A stretch of DNA of 64,000 bases from Arabidopsis thaliana (taxonomy: Eukaryota; Streptophyta; Magnoliopsida; Brassicales; Brassicaceae), in the NCBI RefSeq assembly GCF_000001735.4, contig NC_003076.8:1984001-2048000 (forward strand), written 5' to 3'. Below the pieces are notes generated by a model that saw only the letters and a list, made by a program, of their open reading frames with translations, did not search any database and was not told the DNA's origin. Below are positions 11,038 to 21,799 of the stretch, one piece after another (the first letter of the stretch is position 1; every line of letters begins with the position of its first letter). The translations under genes and the position numbers were made by a program.

Positions 11038-14000
11038 TTTTTTTTTAATCATTGATTAGTTCATATCTTCTTATACCTAGCACAATTTACATTACCATTT
11101 GGTTGACGTTAGGAGTTTATTCTGAATTATGAATAAAACACCGTAATCGAATTGAAACTGTTTGCACTTAATTCAAATTAGAAATTGACAAAATAATATT
11201 TGGTTGAATATTGGTTTGAGATAGCTAGGTTTGCATTGAGAGTAAAACTGATCTCAATACTTGAATTGTGTACTGAATGAGTGATAGATTAGTGGTTAGC
11301 ATTTTGATTGGTTACACTGTACATTTAGTTTAACACTCTTGTATTAGATGATTTTGCACTTTGTTTTGTTTGAATATTATCAACGATCTAGTTAAGGATC
11401 TACGATGATGTAAGGACTTCGGTCCTGATCCTTCGATGTCATAAAAAATACATTTGAAGTTAGTCTAAACAAAACAGCATAATTAAAACAAGACATCATG
11501 ATTAAATCCCGCTTCCATGGCACTTCAAACTACAGTTTCTAACCATTATACTAGTTAGCTACTCACTGATCAACCATATATTTTCAAAATCAAGATGAAT
11601 TCACATTCGCACACAACTTTTGAGTATAACTTGACGAGTAATAGCGATAGTTTGCGGACACGACGTTTCCAGCTAAGTATGAAGCTTCCTAGCATCCAGA
11701 CCGTACACGTGGTGGGACATATGAATATTATAACATATATACATGTTTTCTCGTATGTGATGAATATTAAGCAGTTGTAGACTTGTAGTAATCAACCATC
11801 GTCTCGGATCCTCTTATAGTACGACATAGATCGTCCATATTTTTTTTTTTTTATTTTGAACTTTAGAAATCTACCAATTATTAATATCAAATATTATTTT
11901 CAGATTATCTCAATTAATGTGGCACTAATTATTTATAATACACAACTCATGATTAGAAATGCAACAGTTCATATTTTGAAAGCCTTTGACCCAAAAAAAA
12001 AACACACATTTATTTTGTGACAAAAATTTGTTTGTGCAAGAACGTGTGTAAAGTTTTTTGAATTCATCAAGTAATCGATATAACCTAATTTTGGCACACA
12101 AAATCTTGATTTGCGTCCATCTGCATCAGAATTTACGAAAGAACAGTGTGATACCTTTACGTACAACACCATACGAATAAAAATGGATGAATGTCTACAT
12201 AATATTTTTTTTTAAAAGGAAAATGCTATGCCGTTCAATTTCTAAATTTCAAAAGGACTGAGACATGCATGTTCGATTTTTTCTATACAAAATCATTGAA
12301 TAATCAAAGACGTGTCCGGCCAATTCGAATTATACAATCTACTTTATTATATACATACGTATGTATCCATATAATAATTTTGTTGACATTGCAGAAAAAA
12401 AAAGGTGTCAATCAAGGGTAATATTTATTTTTTAGACTACAAAACTTTTAGCATTAAATTTCTTAACCTTATTAGCTTATCAGATTAGCCCTGACGAAAG
12501 ACAGCAAAAGAAGATAAAATAAAAAGGACAGTTATGTTTTATATGTTAATTTTGTGCGTTTGGAAAATGTACGAAAATATTGTGAGGCTTTGGTTGAATC
12601 TCATGTTACCTACGAGACAGGGCACTTCCTAAAAAGCTGGTTTTGGATGCTTTCTTCCTGCCAAATATGTTTTGTACTCAAATGCTTTTATTTTCTTTTT
12701 CTTTTTTTGGTTAGTTTTGAGATTTATTTAGCTTTCGTTACGGATTTTTCGTACTTATTATCGTCACATCTTCGTAAATATTACGTCTCTAATGGTCATA
12801 TCGGTATATCCGGCCTCATATTCTTTTGATTCAATCTCCCGACTAATCACATAATCGGTTTATTGAATTATTCTTTTTGAAAAAGCATCACATAATCGAT
12901 GCAATAGTTAATAATTTGATTGCGAAGTATAGGTTAAATATTTATTTCTATTTTTTCTGATTCTTTTACTTTTTTTTGTATATATCTTATGAAGCAAACA
13001 TAGTGGCCTATAAAGATTAATTCCTGTAAAATTTGACGTCATACAAAGTTCTATATATAGGTACTAGATCCAATGAATGGTCCTTGTATTTATCTTTGTT
13101 CCTTTCATAATGATAAAGTTGTGAAATACTTTTTTTTTTTTTTTGTTCACAAATAGTTGTGAAAGCTAATTTGAAAATTTGTATGTATGCGATCAATAGA
13201 ATCAACCGTTGGATCTAACAATATCAGAACCCATGACAAAGAAGGGAAAAGAAAAAACTAAACCTAATTATATGATTGCTAGAAGCCTTCTCTTTATGTA
13301 CTAAAATGTAAATAGGCCCGTAAAGAATATATATTTGTAGTGATTTGTTTTTGTCAAAACTTATAGGGAATTAGTATAAGAGGTGTATATTGATTTCTAA
13401 ATCTGGGATGGTTCAAACCCATGATTGTTTTGGAGAAATATATTATTTTCAGTGGACTTTAAATTGACTTACGCCTACCAAATGTACTATAATAAATAAA
13501 TTCTATGTGAGGTCAACACTATAATTGAATGTAGAAATTGGTACGTTATGTGTAAGTGTTTGTACTGCCTCCTCAATGTGTAGTCACGTACAGTGGTGCA
13601 AGAAAGCTACGGACAGGTTGTGATTTTGTCAAAGATCGATGTCTTAAATCACAAAGCCAATAAATGAAGCAGGCCCAACTTTTTGTTTTCTTCTTCTCCT
13701 TCTTTCTGAAGAGATAAACGGCTTCTTCTACTGATGATACCTACGTTTTGTTTCTTTGTCATTGGATCCTGTATGACCTAAACGTCTTCGATTGTTTTTT
13801 TGCGTTTACATGATAGTGGTTTTCTCAAAAAAAAAAAAACTTCAAAAGAATCACATTCTACTAAACAAAATTAATTTGTTATTATTGTAAACGTAAATTG
13901 TAAACACAAACAGAAGAATCTATATTTGCGTTTATATTTTCGAAAAGTAATTTATGATTTTATCAGCCAACTCGGGTAACAGGATAAACACAAAGACAAA

Positions 14001-14330
14001 ACGTTAATTCTACCATTGTTGGCGTTAATTTGTGTTGTAAAACGAAACTATACGTAAATGATCTTATCAAAATTACTTATGTAATAATAACAACAAAATT
14101 ACTTATGTAATAAAAAGAAAAAATACTTATGTTATGTAATTCAATAAAAGTATTGTGGTATATCCTCTTTTAATTGTATCATCTATATGGAGATGCATGT
14201 TCAATTTCTTAATCCAAGAAAAAAATCCACGTTCAATATTATTAATTCGTTACTCTATTCAGAACCCAATCTAATCAATAGTTTTGAGGATACATGTCTA
14301 CGTAGGGACAAAGAGGAACAAAGATGTATC

Positions 14331-14740
14331 CACGTGGCAAGACAAGTGCGAAGATGAGTCAAGACTCAAAGAGCCCTCTTCGTTCCCCACACTGTCTGGT
14401 CGGTAGTTGAAACGTTAGTTGTCGACTTGGCGCGCCACCTCCTCTTTTTTTCCTAACCGTCTATAATAATTAAAACACGACTTACGACATAGACTTTGTT
14501 AAGGTACATGTATCATATAATTAACTTAGAATTCGAACTTTAAACTATAGTTTGCAAGCCTCTCAGTGGGAGAGTTTGGTTGAGATATTTCCAACACTCA
14601 CCAATATAATAACAATTTGCTTTCATATAGTATTTCGTTAGGAAATTTTTCATTCGTATTCGTAATAAAGAAAGAGGTATGTCTTAGGCTTCGCATTTGG
14701 TGATGGGACCAACAGAAAAGAGTCTCGTAAGTCACGTGGC
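14331..14740. promoter_or_regulatory. Promoter-like island with two G-box/ABRE motifs
   Basis: CACGTGGC occurs on the plus strand at 14331-14338 (inside tCCACGTGGCa) and again at 14733-14740. A GC-rich block around 14385-14440, including ggcgcgcc, lies between them in otherwise AT-rich DNA. This combination is typical of ABA- or light-responsive promoters, but no open frame follows on the plus side and the PPR gene points the other way. Confidence 0.35.
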
Positions 14741-15180
14741 TTCTTCTCCTCAAGGACGGCACCGCCCTCTTCTCGTTTTTATTTGGATTTTATTTGCTAA
14801 AAGCCTAAAATTATTACACTACATAAAAAGTAGTATAGTGTTAGTATTAGTAATGCTATTACTATTTTTAACAAAATAAAATAAATTTGCATATTGTTAT
14901 AGTTATCCTATTACTAAACTCATTATAAGGTTTTGGAATCAGATGATGAAAATTCTGGTTCTATGCTTTTCAAGACCTTTTTTAGTAGCCTTAAAGACGT
15001 ATTTATTCACCTTTGCATTCAATAAAAATCAACATTAGTCATAGGTAATTTTCTTGATGTAAGAAAATAAACGATTTACTCAAAAACAAAAAGAAGTTTA
15101 CCATATTTTACTATGTAAACTTGTCACTGCTCTAAAATAAAAACACAAATCCTCTACAAAAAATACTAAAACAGAGACTG

Positions 15181-17049
15181 TCACCAATAATCTCTGCAGG
15201 AACATACTCCATTTCTAAAATGATGAAATCTGTTGCGGTCTCTTACAATTAACTCTCTACCATAAACCTCAGAGATAAGCTTTGTTACTGTATGACAATC
15301 TTCACATACCCTCAAGTTCTTCACTATCCTAATGGTTGTACCAGGCTTAGTCTTCATCATACCATATGCAATTGCAAGTTTCTCACTATGCATATGAATC
15401 GAACTCTCCTTCTCCTCCTCGTCTACATCGAAAAACGCATCACCTGTGTTCCCTTTATACCCTATCAATCTTATCTTCCCCAAGATCTCTTCCCACTTCC
15501 TTCTGATCTTACCCATTTCAGGATGCTTCTGATCATCTCCCATTGTGAACTTGTTTATTTTCCCATCAATCTCTATTAAGCTCCACCCTGGTGGTTTCTT
15601 AACAAGCTTCTCCTTCATCATGTCTCTCAAGCTCTCTATCTTATCCCATTGTCCTGCACACGCGTATATATTTGACAGTAAGACATAGTAACCGCTATGT
15701 TCTGGTTTCACCTTTATCAACATGTTTCCTACTCTCTCTGCAACCTCGGTGTTCTTATAAATCTTACATGCTCCAAGCAATGCTCCCAATATAGGAGCGT
15801 TTGGCTTCACATGCATTTTAAGGATAAAGTTCTCCGCTTCGGCTAATTTCCCAGCACGACCAAGCATATCAACAATGCAACCATAATGCTCGAGTCTAGG
15901 CTCGATCCCATGATCCTTTTTCATGTTCTCATATATCTCTAACCCTTTTTCAACTAATCCACCGTGGCTGCAAGCTGAAAGAACCGCTGTGAATGTAACA
16001 TCCCTTGGAATAAACCCTAAACTAATCATTTGGGAGAAGTAATGCATTGCCTTGTGAGCATGCCCATGCACTGCAAGACCTTTGATTATTGAACTCCAGC
16101 TCAAGCTATCCGTCTCAGGCAATCCCTCAAATACATGAATTGCTTTCTCGATATCCCCACACCTCCAAAACATATCCACAAGAGCTGTCCCAAGAATAAG
16201 ATTCACAGTCATGTGACTCTTAACCACATACTCATATGCTCTTTCTCCAAACTCAAGTGCACCCAAATGAGCACAAGACGAAATCACACTCACCATAACC
16301 GTCTCATTCGCGACAACTCCTTCCCTTTTCATGAATTCAAACAAGTCAATGGCTTTCTCAAAACAGTTGTTCTTCGCATACCCATTAATCATAATACTCC
16401 AAGTAAACAAATTTCTGTGAGGCATTTCATCGAACATCTCTCGTGCATTCTCAACCATCCCGCATTTACAATACCCAGCCACCATAGAAGTCCATGAAAC
16501 AACATCTCGAAACCCCATTTGCCCAAAGATTCTACCAGCAGCAGCGATGAACCCACAATTAGCGTACATATGAACAAGCGAATTCTCTACATAAACATCA
16601 TTCTGAAATCCGAATCTAACAATCTGTGAATGCGTTTGCTCTCCCACTAGAACACACTCCATCTCACTAGACGCCTTAATCAGAAACGGAAACGTGATGT
16701 TATCTGGCCAAATCCGAGATTTCAACATCTGGGTATAGAACCCAAAAGCCTTACTAGGCTCTGCACCAGTGGAGAAGCAGCGAATGAGTAGATTGAAGAC
16801 GAAAAGATTAGGGTTTTGAATCTGAGAGAAGATTCCGTATGCATATCCCAAGAGATTGGTTGGTTTGTTGAAGGTGGAGTCGTCAACGCAGAGAGCGAGG
16901 AGACGACTGGCAACGAAGACGTCGGAGATGAGATGGGTTCGTAAGAGAAAGCCATGTATGATCTTGAGGTCGGAAAAGGAAGAGCAGGATTGGAGCAAGG
17001 CAAGCTTCGGGTGTTTGAATCGAAGTGTGTTGAGCACAATGTTACTCAT
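15181..17049 (-). CDS. PLS-class pentatricopeptide repeat protein, E/E+/DYW type
   Basis: A single intronless frame gives 622 aa from the ATG at 17049, the length I recall for At5g06540. An in-frame ATG at 17079 would add ten residues. Tandem 31-36-residue PPR motifs such as DVVSWTSMVAGYCKCGMVEN and NLFTWSIMINGYAKNNCFEK fill about residues 60-430. They are followed by E/E+ motifs (GYYVLLSNIYACAGQWD) and a full DYW domain. The domain has the HxE deaminase-like signature (HSEKLAIAYG), two CxxC-type zinc clusters (CEDCH and CSC) and the terminal Asp-Tyr-Trp. Proteins of this class perform site-specific C-to-U RNA editing in chloroplasts or mitochondria; the target is unknown. The N-terminus is short with no obvious transit peptide. 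The stop lies at 15181-15183. Confidence 0.95.
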   Translation of the reverse strand: MSNIVLNTLRFKHPKLALLQSCSSFSDLKIIHGFLLRTHLISDVFVASRLLALCVDDSTFNKPTNLLGYAYGIFSQIQNPNLFVFNLLIRCFSTGAEPSKAFGFYTQMLKSRIWPDNITFPFLIKASSEMECVLVGEQTHSQIVRFGFQNDVYVENSLVHMYANCGFIAAAGRIFGQMGFRDVVSWTSMVAGYCKCGMVENAREMFDEMPHRNLFTWSIMINGYAKNNCFEKAIDLFEFMKREGVVANETVMVSVISSCAHLGALEFGERAYEYVVKSHMTVNLILGTALVDMFWRCGDIEKAIHVFEGLPETDSLSWSSIIKGLAVHGHAHKAMHYFSQMISLGFIPRDVTFTAVLSACSHGGLVEKGLEIYENMKKDHGIEPRLEHYGCIVDMLGRAGKLAEAENFILKMHVKPNAPILGALLGACKIYKNTEVAERVGNMLIKVKPEHSGYYVLLSNIYACAGQWDKIESLRDMMKEKLVKKPPGWSLIEIDGKINKFTMGDDQKHPEMGKIRRKWEEILGKIRLIGYKGNTGDAFFDVDEEEKESSIHMHSEKLAIAYGMMKTKPGTTIRIVKNLRVCEDCHTVTKLISEVYGRELIVRDRNRFHHFRNGVCSCRDYW

Positions 17050-17245
17050 TCTCTGCAAAAAGTACCCAAAAGTTCTCAAATTTATAAGAATCTGACATAT
17101 AACGGTCTATTTCCTCTGTTTTTTAAGTTTGACTTTTGTAACAAAGAGCATAAAAATAAGGGTAACAATTTTCTGCATCTGCATTTGTCAAAGGATCTGG
17201 AAGATCTTACAAAATTGAAAATTTAAGATGATGTATTGATTGTCT

Positions 17246-19068
17246 TTAGAAAGAAAACTTGAAAGTATCAGTTTTGGCAGAGTCCCAGAAAGAAACTCTT
17301 TGTTCTTCGGCTCTTTTTGCTTCTTCTGCTTTCTTTTCTAACTCTTGGATAGTCCCCGGGTAAGCTTCTTCAATGGCTTTCTTGAATTTGTCATGCAAAT
17401 TCTCTCTGTCAGTTGTCCCGGAGACAAGTTCTTTAGCATTTGGTTTCTTCAGAAATTCTAACACATTCAACAAATTACTCCTGCACAAGTAATGTTACTC
17501 CAGTTAGATCAACTCAATACAGATACGAAATCACAATTCTTTCATCTGATACATATCACCATTGATGCAAATGCACAAATAGCTCTCAGATAAATGCTAC
17601 GTACACAGTTAATATTCTTAATAACATCAGTCTACTTTCTTAGCCACTTTCAAACTTTTGTTTAGCTACTCAAAAGTATCTGAAAATGAACTTAATAATG
17701 ATGTTGTTCCAGTTTATTGTTCTTTTCTATTGTCAAACTTTCATCTACTAAAATGGATATGACAAAGAGCCAGTGGGAAAGAAACTAACTTTACCTGCTA
17801 GCATAATTCTGAGTAATAGCAATCGATTCCTCCAGGTTAATCACCAGATGCCACCATCCATTAGGTACAAACATCACCTCCCCGGCTTTGCATATACACT
17901 CAATAGGTTTCTTCTCCCAATCCTTAGTATCATCATAAAAGTTCATGAACCATTCTATTATGGAAACAGGACAGGCCACTTCTGCTCCATCAGGACTTGG
18001 ATGCACACCCGGAGGAACCACATCAGGTGGGAACAAAACCCATTTCTTCGACCCTGTGATCACCGCATTCCAAGCTGATGTTGAGTTAGGATCAATATGG
18101 AAAGACGATCCTGATCCGGCTGGACCAATTATGATCCATCTATAATCAGGTCGCTCGTTTCCTAAAACACCAAACAAGTCCTCTCTGAAATAGACAGGAA
18201 CATCATACTCCGAATCCAAAACCGGAACTTTCTCTGCAAACTTTGGATCAAACAAGTACAAAGGCCTTTCTTCCCTAGCTCCATCAGAATACCTAAAATA
18301 CTTCTCGAGCTTCATTTCCACTGGACCTACCGCGAATTCGACATCACCAACCACCTTAGTCAGATAATCTCTTGACCATTTCTCAATAGCAGGCCAACCA
18401 TCCAAACATCCCTCCAACAAAACTGGCTTATTCGGCTCCTCAAACTTTGTAATGAAGTCTTCAACAGAAATGCCTCTCACCCGTGTGATATTATCTCTTC
18501 TAAGCCATTTCGGTTTCATTTCAAGATTCGCACATAACCAGCTCTGAAACAGATAATCAGAATAGAAATCTATAATCTTCAAATTCGATTCACCATCTCC
18601 AGCAAACTTGAATTTCGGATGGTAAGCAGCTACATAGGTAGATCTCCACGACCCATTAAACAAAAAATCTCCTTTTAACTCCTCTAACACAAGATTTCTC
18701 CAGAGAGGCTCATGATTAGCAAATATATAGAATGACTTAGTTACAGTAGCCAAAACACCCAAATGATTGGCGCCAAGAAGACCTAGAATATCCAAAACGA
18801 GCTCATCTGAGAGTATCTGGAGATTACCTAATCCAGTGTTTCGCACATTGACCGCACCAGGATTGAAATATAGGTTTCCCAGAGGTTGAACTCCATGCTC
18901 TTGAGAAGGAGCTGCAATTTTCAGCTTGAAGCCTCCTTCATCTTCATCTTCCTCTTCTACCTCCTTCTCTGGAAACAGAGACTCAGGTTCATGCTGATGG
19001 AGCTTTAGTCTTTTGGATTTGGATTTACGTCGCTTCGAGGTTAGCAACAGATTCTTGCACTTTGGCAT
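17246..19068 (-). CDS. JMJ22: F-box/JmjC-domain 2-oxoglutarate dioxygenase
   Basis: Exons 19068-17795 and 17480-17246 join at AG|G to give 502 aa, matching JMJ22 (At5g06550) from memory. A basic, nuclear-localisation-like N-terminus (KRRKSKSKR, 12-20) is followed by an acidic stretch (34-44). An F-box-like segment (LSDELVLDILGLLGANHLGV) lies at about 86-130 and the JmjC domain at about 195-425. Iron ligands are His324, Asp326 (FHIDPN) and His407 (GWWHLV); Lys341 (GSKKW) is a likely 2-oxoglutarate contact. The family is JMJD6-like. JMJ20/JMJ22 are reported as histone arginine demethylases promoting phytochrome-dependent germination. The charged C-terminus (about 440-502) looks coiled-coil. The stop lies 196 bp upstream of the PPR start on the same strand, so the two genes are tightly spaced but monocistronic. 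Confidence 0.93.
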
Positions 19069-19677
19069 GTTTGACGGAGATCAGCCTTAGCGGCGAGGGT
19101 TTTGGGTTTTATCAGTTCACCACGGTTTCATTATTTAACCAGAAGATGGAATTGAGAAAATCTTGGTTCGAACCGGTTCAACCGTAATAACTACTCAAGT
19201 ACTGTATTACAGAATGTTGCTAATGTAGAATCATCATTGATTGATTACACATTTTGATTAATGCCTTTTAAAATTTGACAAAAATGATCTATTGATCGGT
19301 GATAGCCTGATAGGTTATAGTAAAATATTGAGAATCTGAGGATCAAGACAATGCCAAGTTCCATTAACCGGAAGTTCTGAGAGAGATAACCTTTTTTTTG
19401 TTTGTTTTCTTTCCAGAGAAATTCAAAGAAGAATCTGGAAACATTATACACAGCTTACAATAGAAAGAACAAGACGTGCTTTTAGTGTAGCCTCACCGAG
19501 ACAAATCATCAAACCCCATTCCAACCCAACAACAAATGACATATGGCAAATACACCAAGCAAAGAAAGATAAAAACTGCACATTAGAGAAAAATCATTTT
19601 TCTCAGTAAAAACCATGAAGATGGAGAAAGTAAGTACTTTCACAAAGTAATTCACATTATGCGCTGCAAACCAAATT
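19069..19677. other. JMJ22 5' region and MyoB7 3' region
   Basis: No coding sequence is seen. The left part is the short JMJ22 leader and promoter (minus strand). The right part is 3' UTR of the next minus-strand gene. Confidence 0.5.
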
Positions 19678-21543
19678 TCACACTTGTGTGCTTGAGAGAC
19701 ATCTCCATTGCCGTATTCGAGGAGTCTTTTCTAGAAGCATTTGCAATCCCATGTTGTTCCCTTGTACCCCGTTCATGTATCTGCATTTACACCATTTGGC
19801 CATGAGGATAAGTAAATAGTTGTTTCATCATCTTTGCAAGTCTCTATACAAGGATCTTAGTCATTTATAATAATACTACAAACTCAAAACTCAGGTTCGA
19901 TAAAAAGGTATGAGAAGCACAAGCTAATCAGAGTTTAAGACTGTTCACTTACTTGCTTCGACGAGCCTTTCTTCTCCAGAAAACAAAAGATGTGATCCAC
20001 TGCACAGGAATAAGAAGACGAATCCGTCAATGAGGATGCAAAGTAATACAGCAGAAACTTTAGTACGAGTTGCTTCTTATCAGTATATTAAGTGTTAAAC
20101 AAGGTCACAATCCACTGATATAAGAAACAAAATCACCTTAAAGACAGATATGAAGTTGAATGCTCCAATAATAGATGTTTTCCGCAGAGGCAATCTACGT
20201 TCTGGGACAACATCCTTTGACAGATGTTGGGCAATTTCTTTCAACAGAACCATCTGTGCTTTCTCAGTCCTCATCGACATAATCGCCTGTCTCATTGATT
20301 CCCTGTCAGCCTCTAGTGCTTGAAGTCTCATGTAAAGTTTCGATATTTCAGGATCACCAAGATCCGGCTGATTCGATATTTCTCTCGGAGACATTGCATA
20401 ACCATCAGCAGTGTCATTCTTAAACTTTTGCTCAGCAGTACCACTATGAGATACACTGTGATGGACAGAGTCAATGGTATAAACTCTATCATTCATGTCA
20501 TTATCTCCTATTTCCGATGAGTCACCCTTATCCCTTGCAAAGGAATTACCAGCTGCATATGGGGGATCTTCCATTTTCCTGAAGCTACCATTGTTGGACC
20601 TTGGGGAATCATTAGAAAAATCAAGCCTTTTTTCTCTAGTTGTTCCCAAAAGTGAACTTGCACTACCAGTGGAAACCCTCCTGAAATGTCTCTGATGCCT
20701 AGGACTCTGACCAACCACGTTCTTCTCTGTATAATGTCTCCCTCCAGATACATCACCAGTAGGCTGAGTAAAGCTAGGATTTCTCTCCATCTGACTTATC
20801 CTTCGTTCCAAAGTCTTCAATGGGTGAGGTGAATCAGCCAATGGGTACTTTTCAACATCATCAACATCAATATCAGCCTCCAGGGGACCTGGGTTCTCAT
20901 TCACATTGCACTTTATAGGAGGGTAATCAGATGTGGGGAGATCATATTGGTAATCATTTTCGATCATGCTCGGATTACGGCTAAGCATGTTCTTCTCCGT
21001 TTCAACCTCAGCCTCAGTGAACCCAAAACTCATCATTCTATGCTTATAAGCCTGAGCTTCAAATGTCAAAGCCTGAATAGTCTGCTCCCTCTTATATATC
21101 AAATCTTCCAGATCCAAAAGCTCTTGTTGATCATGCTCCATTTTCTCCTCAGCAAACCGCTTAAACTGTCTCAATTCCATTTGGAGTTCAGCTTTATCCC
21201 TCTGCAACCTCAATATCATAGACATTGCCTCACTTGCAGCTGTCGAAGCAGCATTCCGCTCTTCATCAAGCTCCTCATACAAATCTTGAATCGACTGCTG
21301 TTGACTGCTAACAGTCTCCCTAAGCAGCTCCAATTCATTCTCAATTTGAACTTTAGCATTGGAAGACAAGTCCAGCTCCAGCTCCGGTATGTGAAACAGT
21401 TTCTCATTCTCAAATTCCTCGTATTTTCTCTTCACAGACCGAAGCAAAGAACCAGGAGAAGCACCATTCAGAGAGCAATCACATCCACAATCACAACATC
21501 TAACCACATCCCTAGTAGGGGAAGATACAATTGCCAAATCCAT
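19678..21543 (-). CDS. MYOB7: GTD-binding (DUF593) MyoB-family coiled-coil protein with C-terminal membrane anchor
   Basis: Exons 21543-20137, 19999-19953 and 19780-19678 join in frame to 518 aa, the length I recall for At5g06560. The N-terminus has a cysteine cluster (CCDCGCDC, 16-23). Residues about 67-171 form a long coiled coil carrying the GTD-binding domain, which in this family binds the globular tails of class XI myosins on vesicles. The middle is Ser/Asn-rich. A second short coil (about 405-440) precedes a hydrophobic stretch ending in WITSFVFW, about 456-477. It is split by the exon 1/2 junction and followed by RRKARRSK. This looks like a membrane anchor near the C-terminus, whereas many MyoB proteins carry theirs at the N-terminus. 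A 5' UTR intron spans 21667-21777. The cargo or organelle is not evident. Confidence 0.9.
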
Positions 21544-21799
21544 AACTTGTAACAGTATCCAAATTCACAATCACAGACTATGGCACAAATACATAGCAAC
21601 AATCACCAAAACCTATCTCCGTAGTCTAGATCCACGATAGCCAAAACTAGCGCCAATATAGAGCTCCTGTAGAAAAGTCAATTCTCAACAACATTATTCA
21701 ATGTAAAACGATCTCTTAAAAAGGAAGCTTCTTTCATTGGCAGAGTAAACATAACATCTCAAAATCGAGAACTTTACCTTCACCGTTGAACCACCAAGA

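Larger units (their letters stand above)
10950..15180. other. 4.2-kb gene-poor interval between ABCG22 and the PPR gene
   Basis: I found no convincing gene on either strand. Small open frames lie at 11595-11780, 12554-12829 and 14697-14879, with no family resemblance. The interval has a TA-rich simple repeat (11014-11037), a short degenerate tandem repeat of acttatgtaataa (14069-14145), and a promoter-like island with two CACGTGGC motifs (14331-14740). The right end holds the 3' UTR of the PPR gene. Confidence 0.5.

Noticed and set aside
12554..12829. 91-codon Phe/Leu-rich frame in the gene desert
   Set aside because: AT-rich composition explains the hydrophobic residues; no ATG in good context, no homology recognised, no splice partners.
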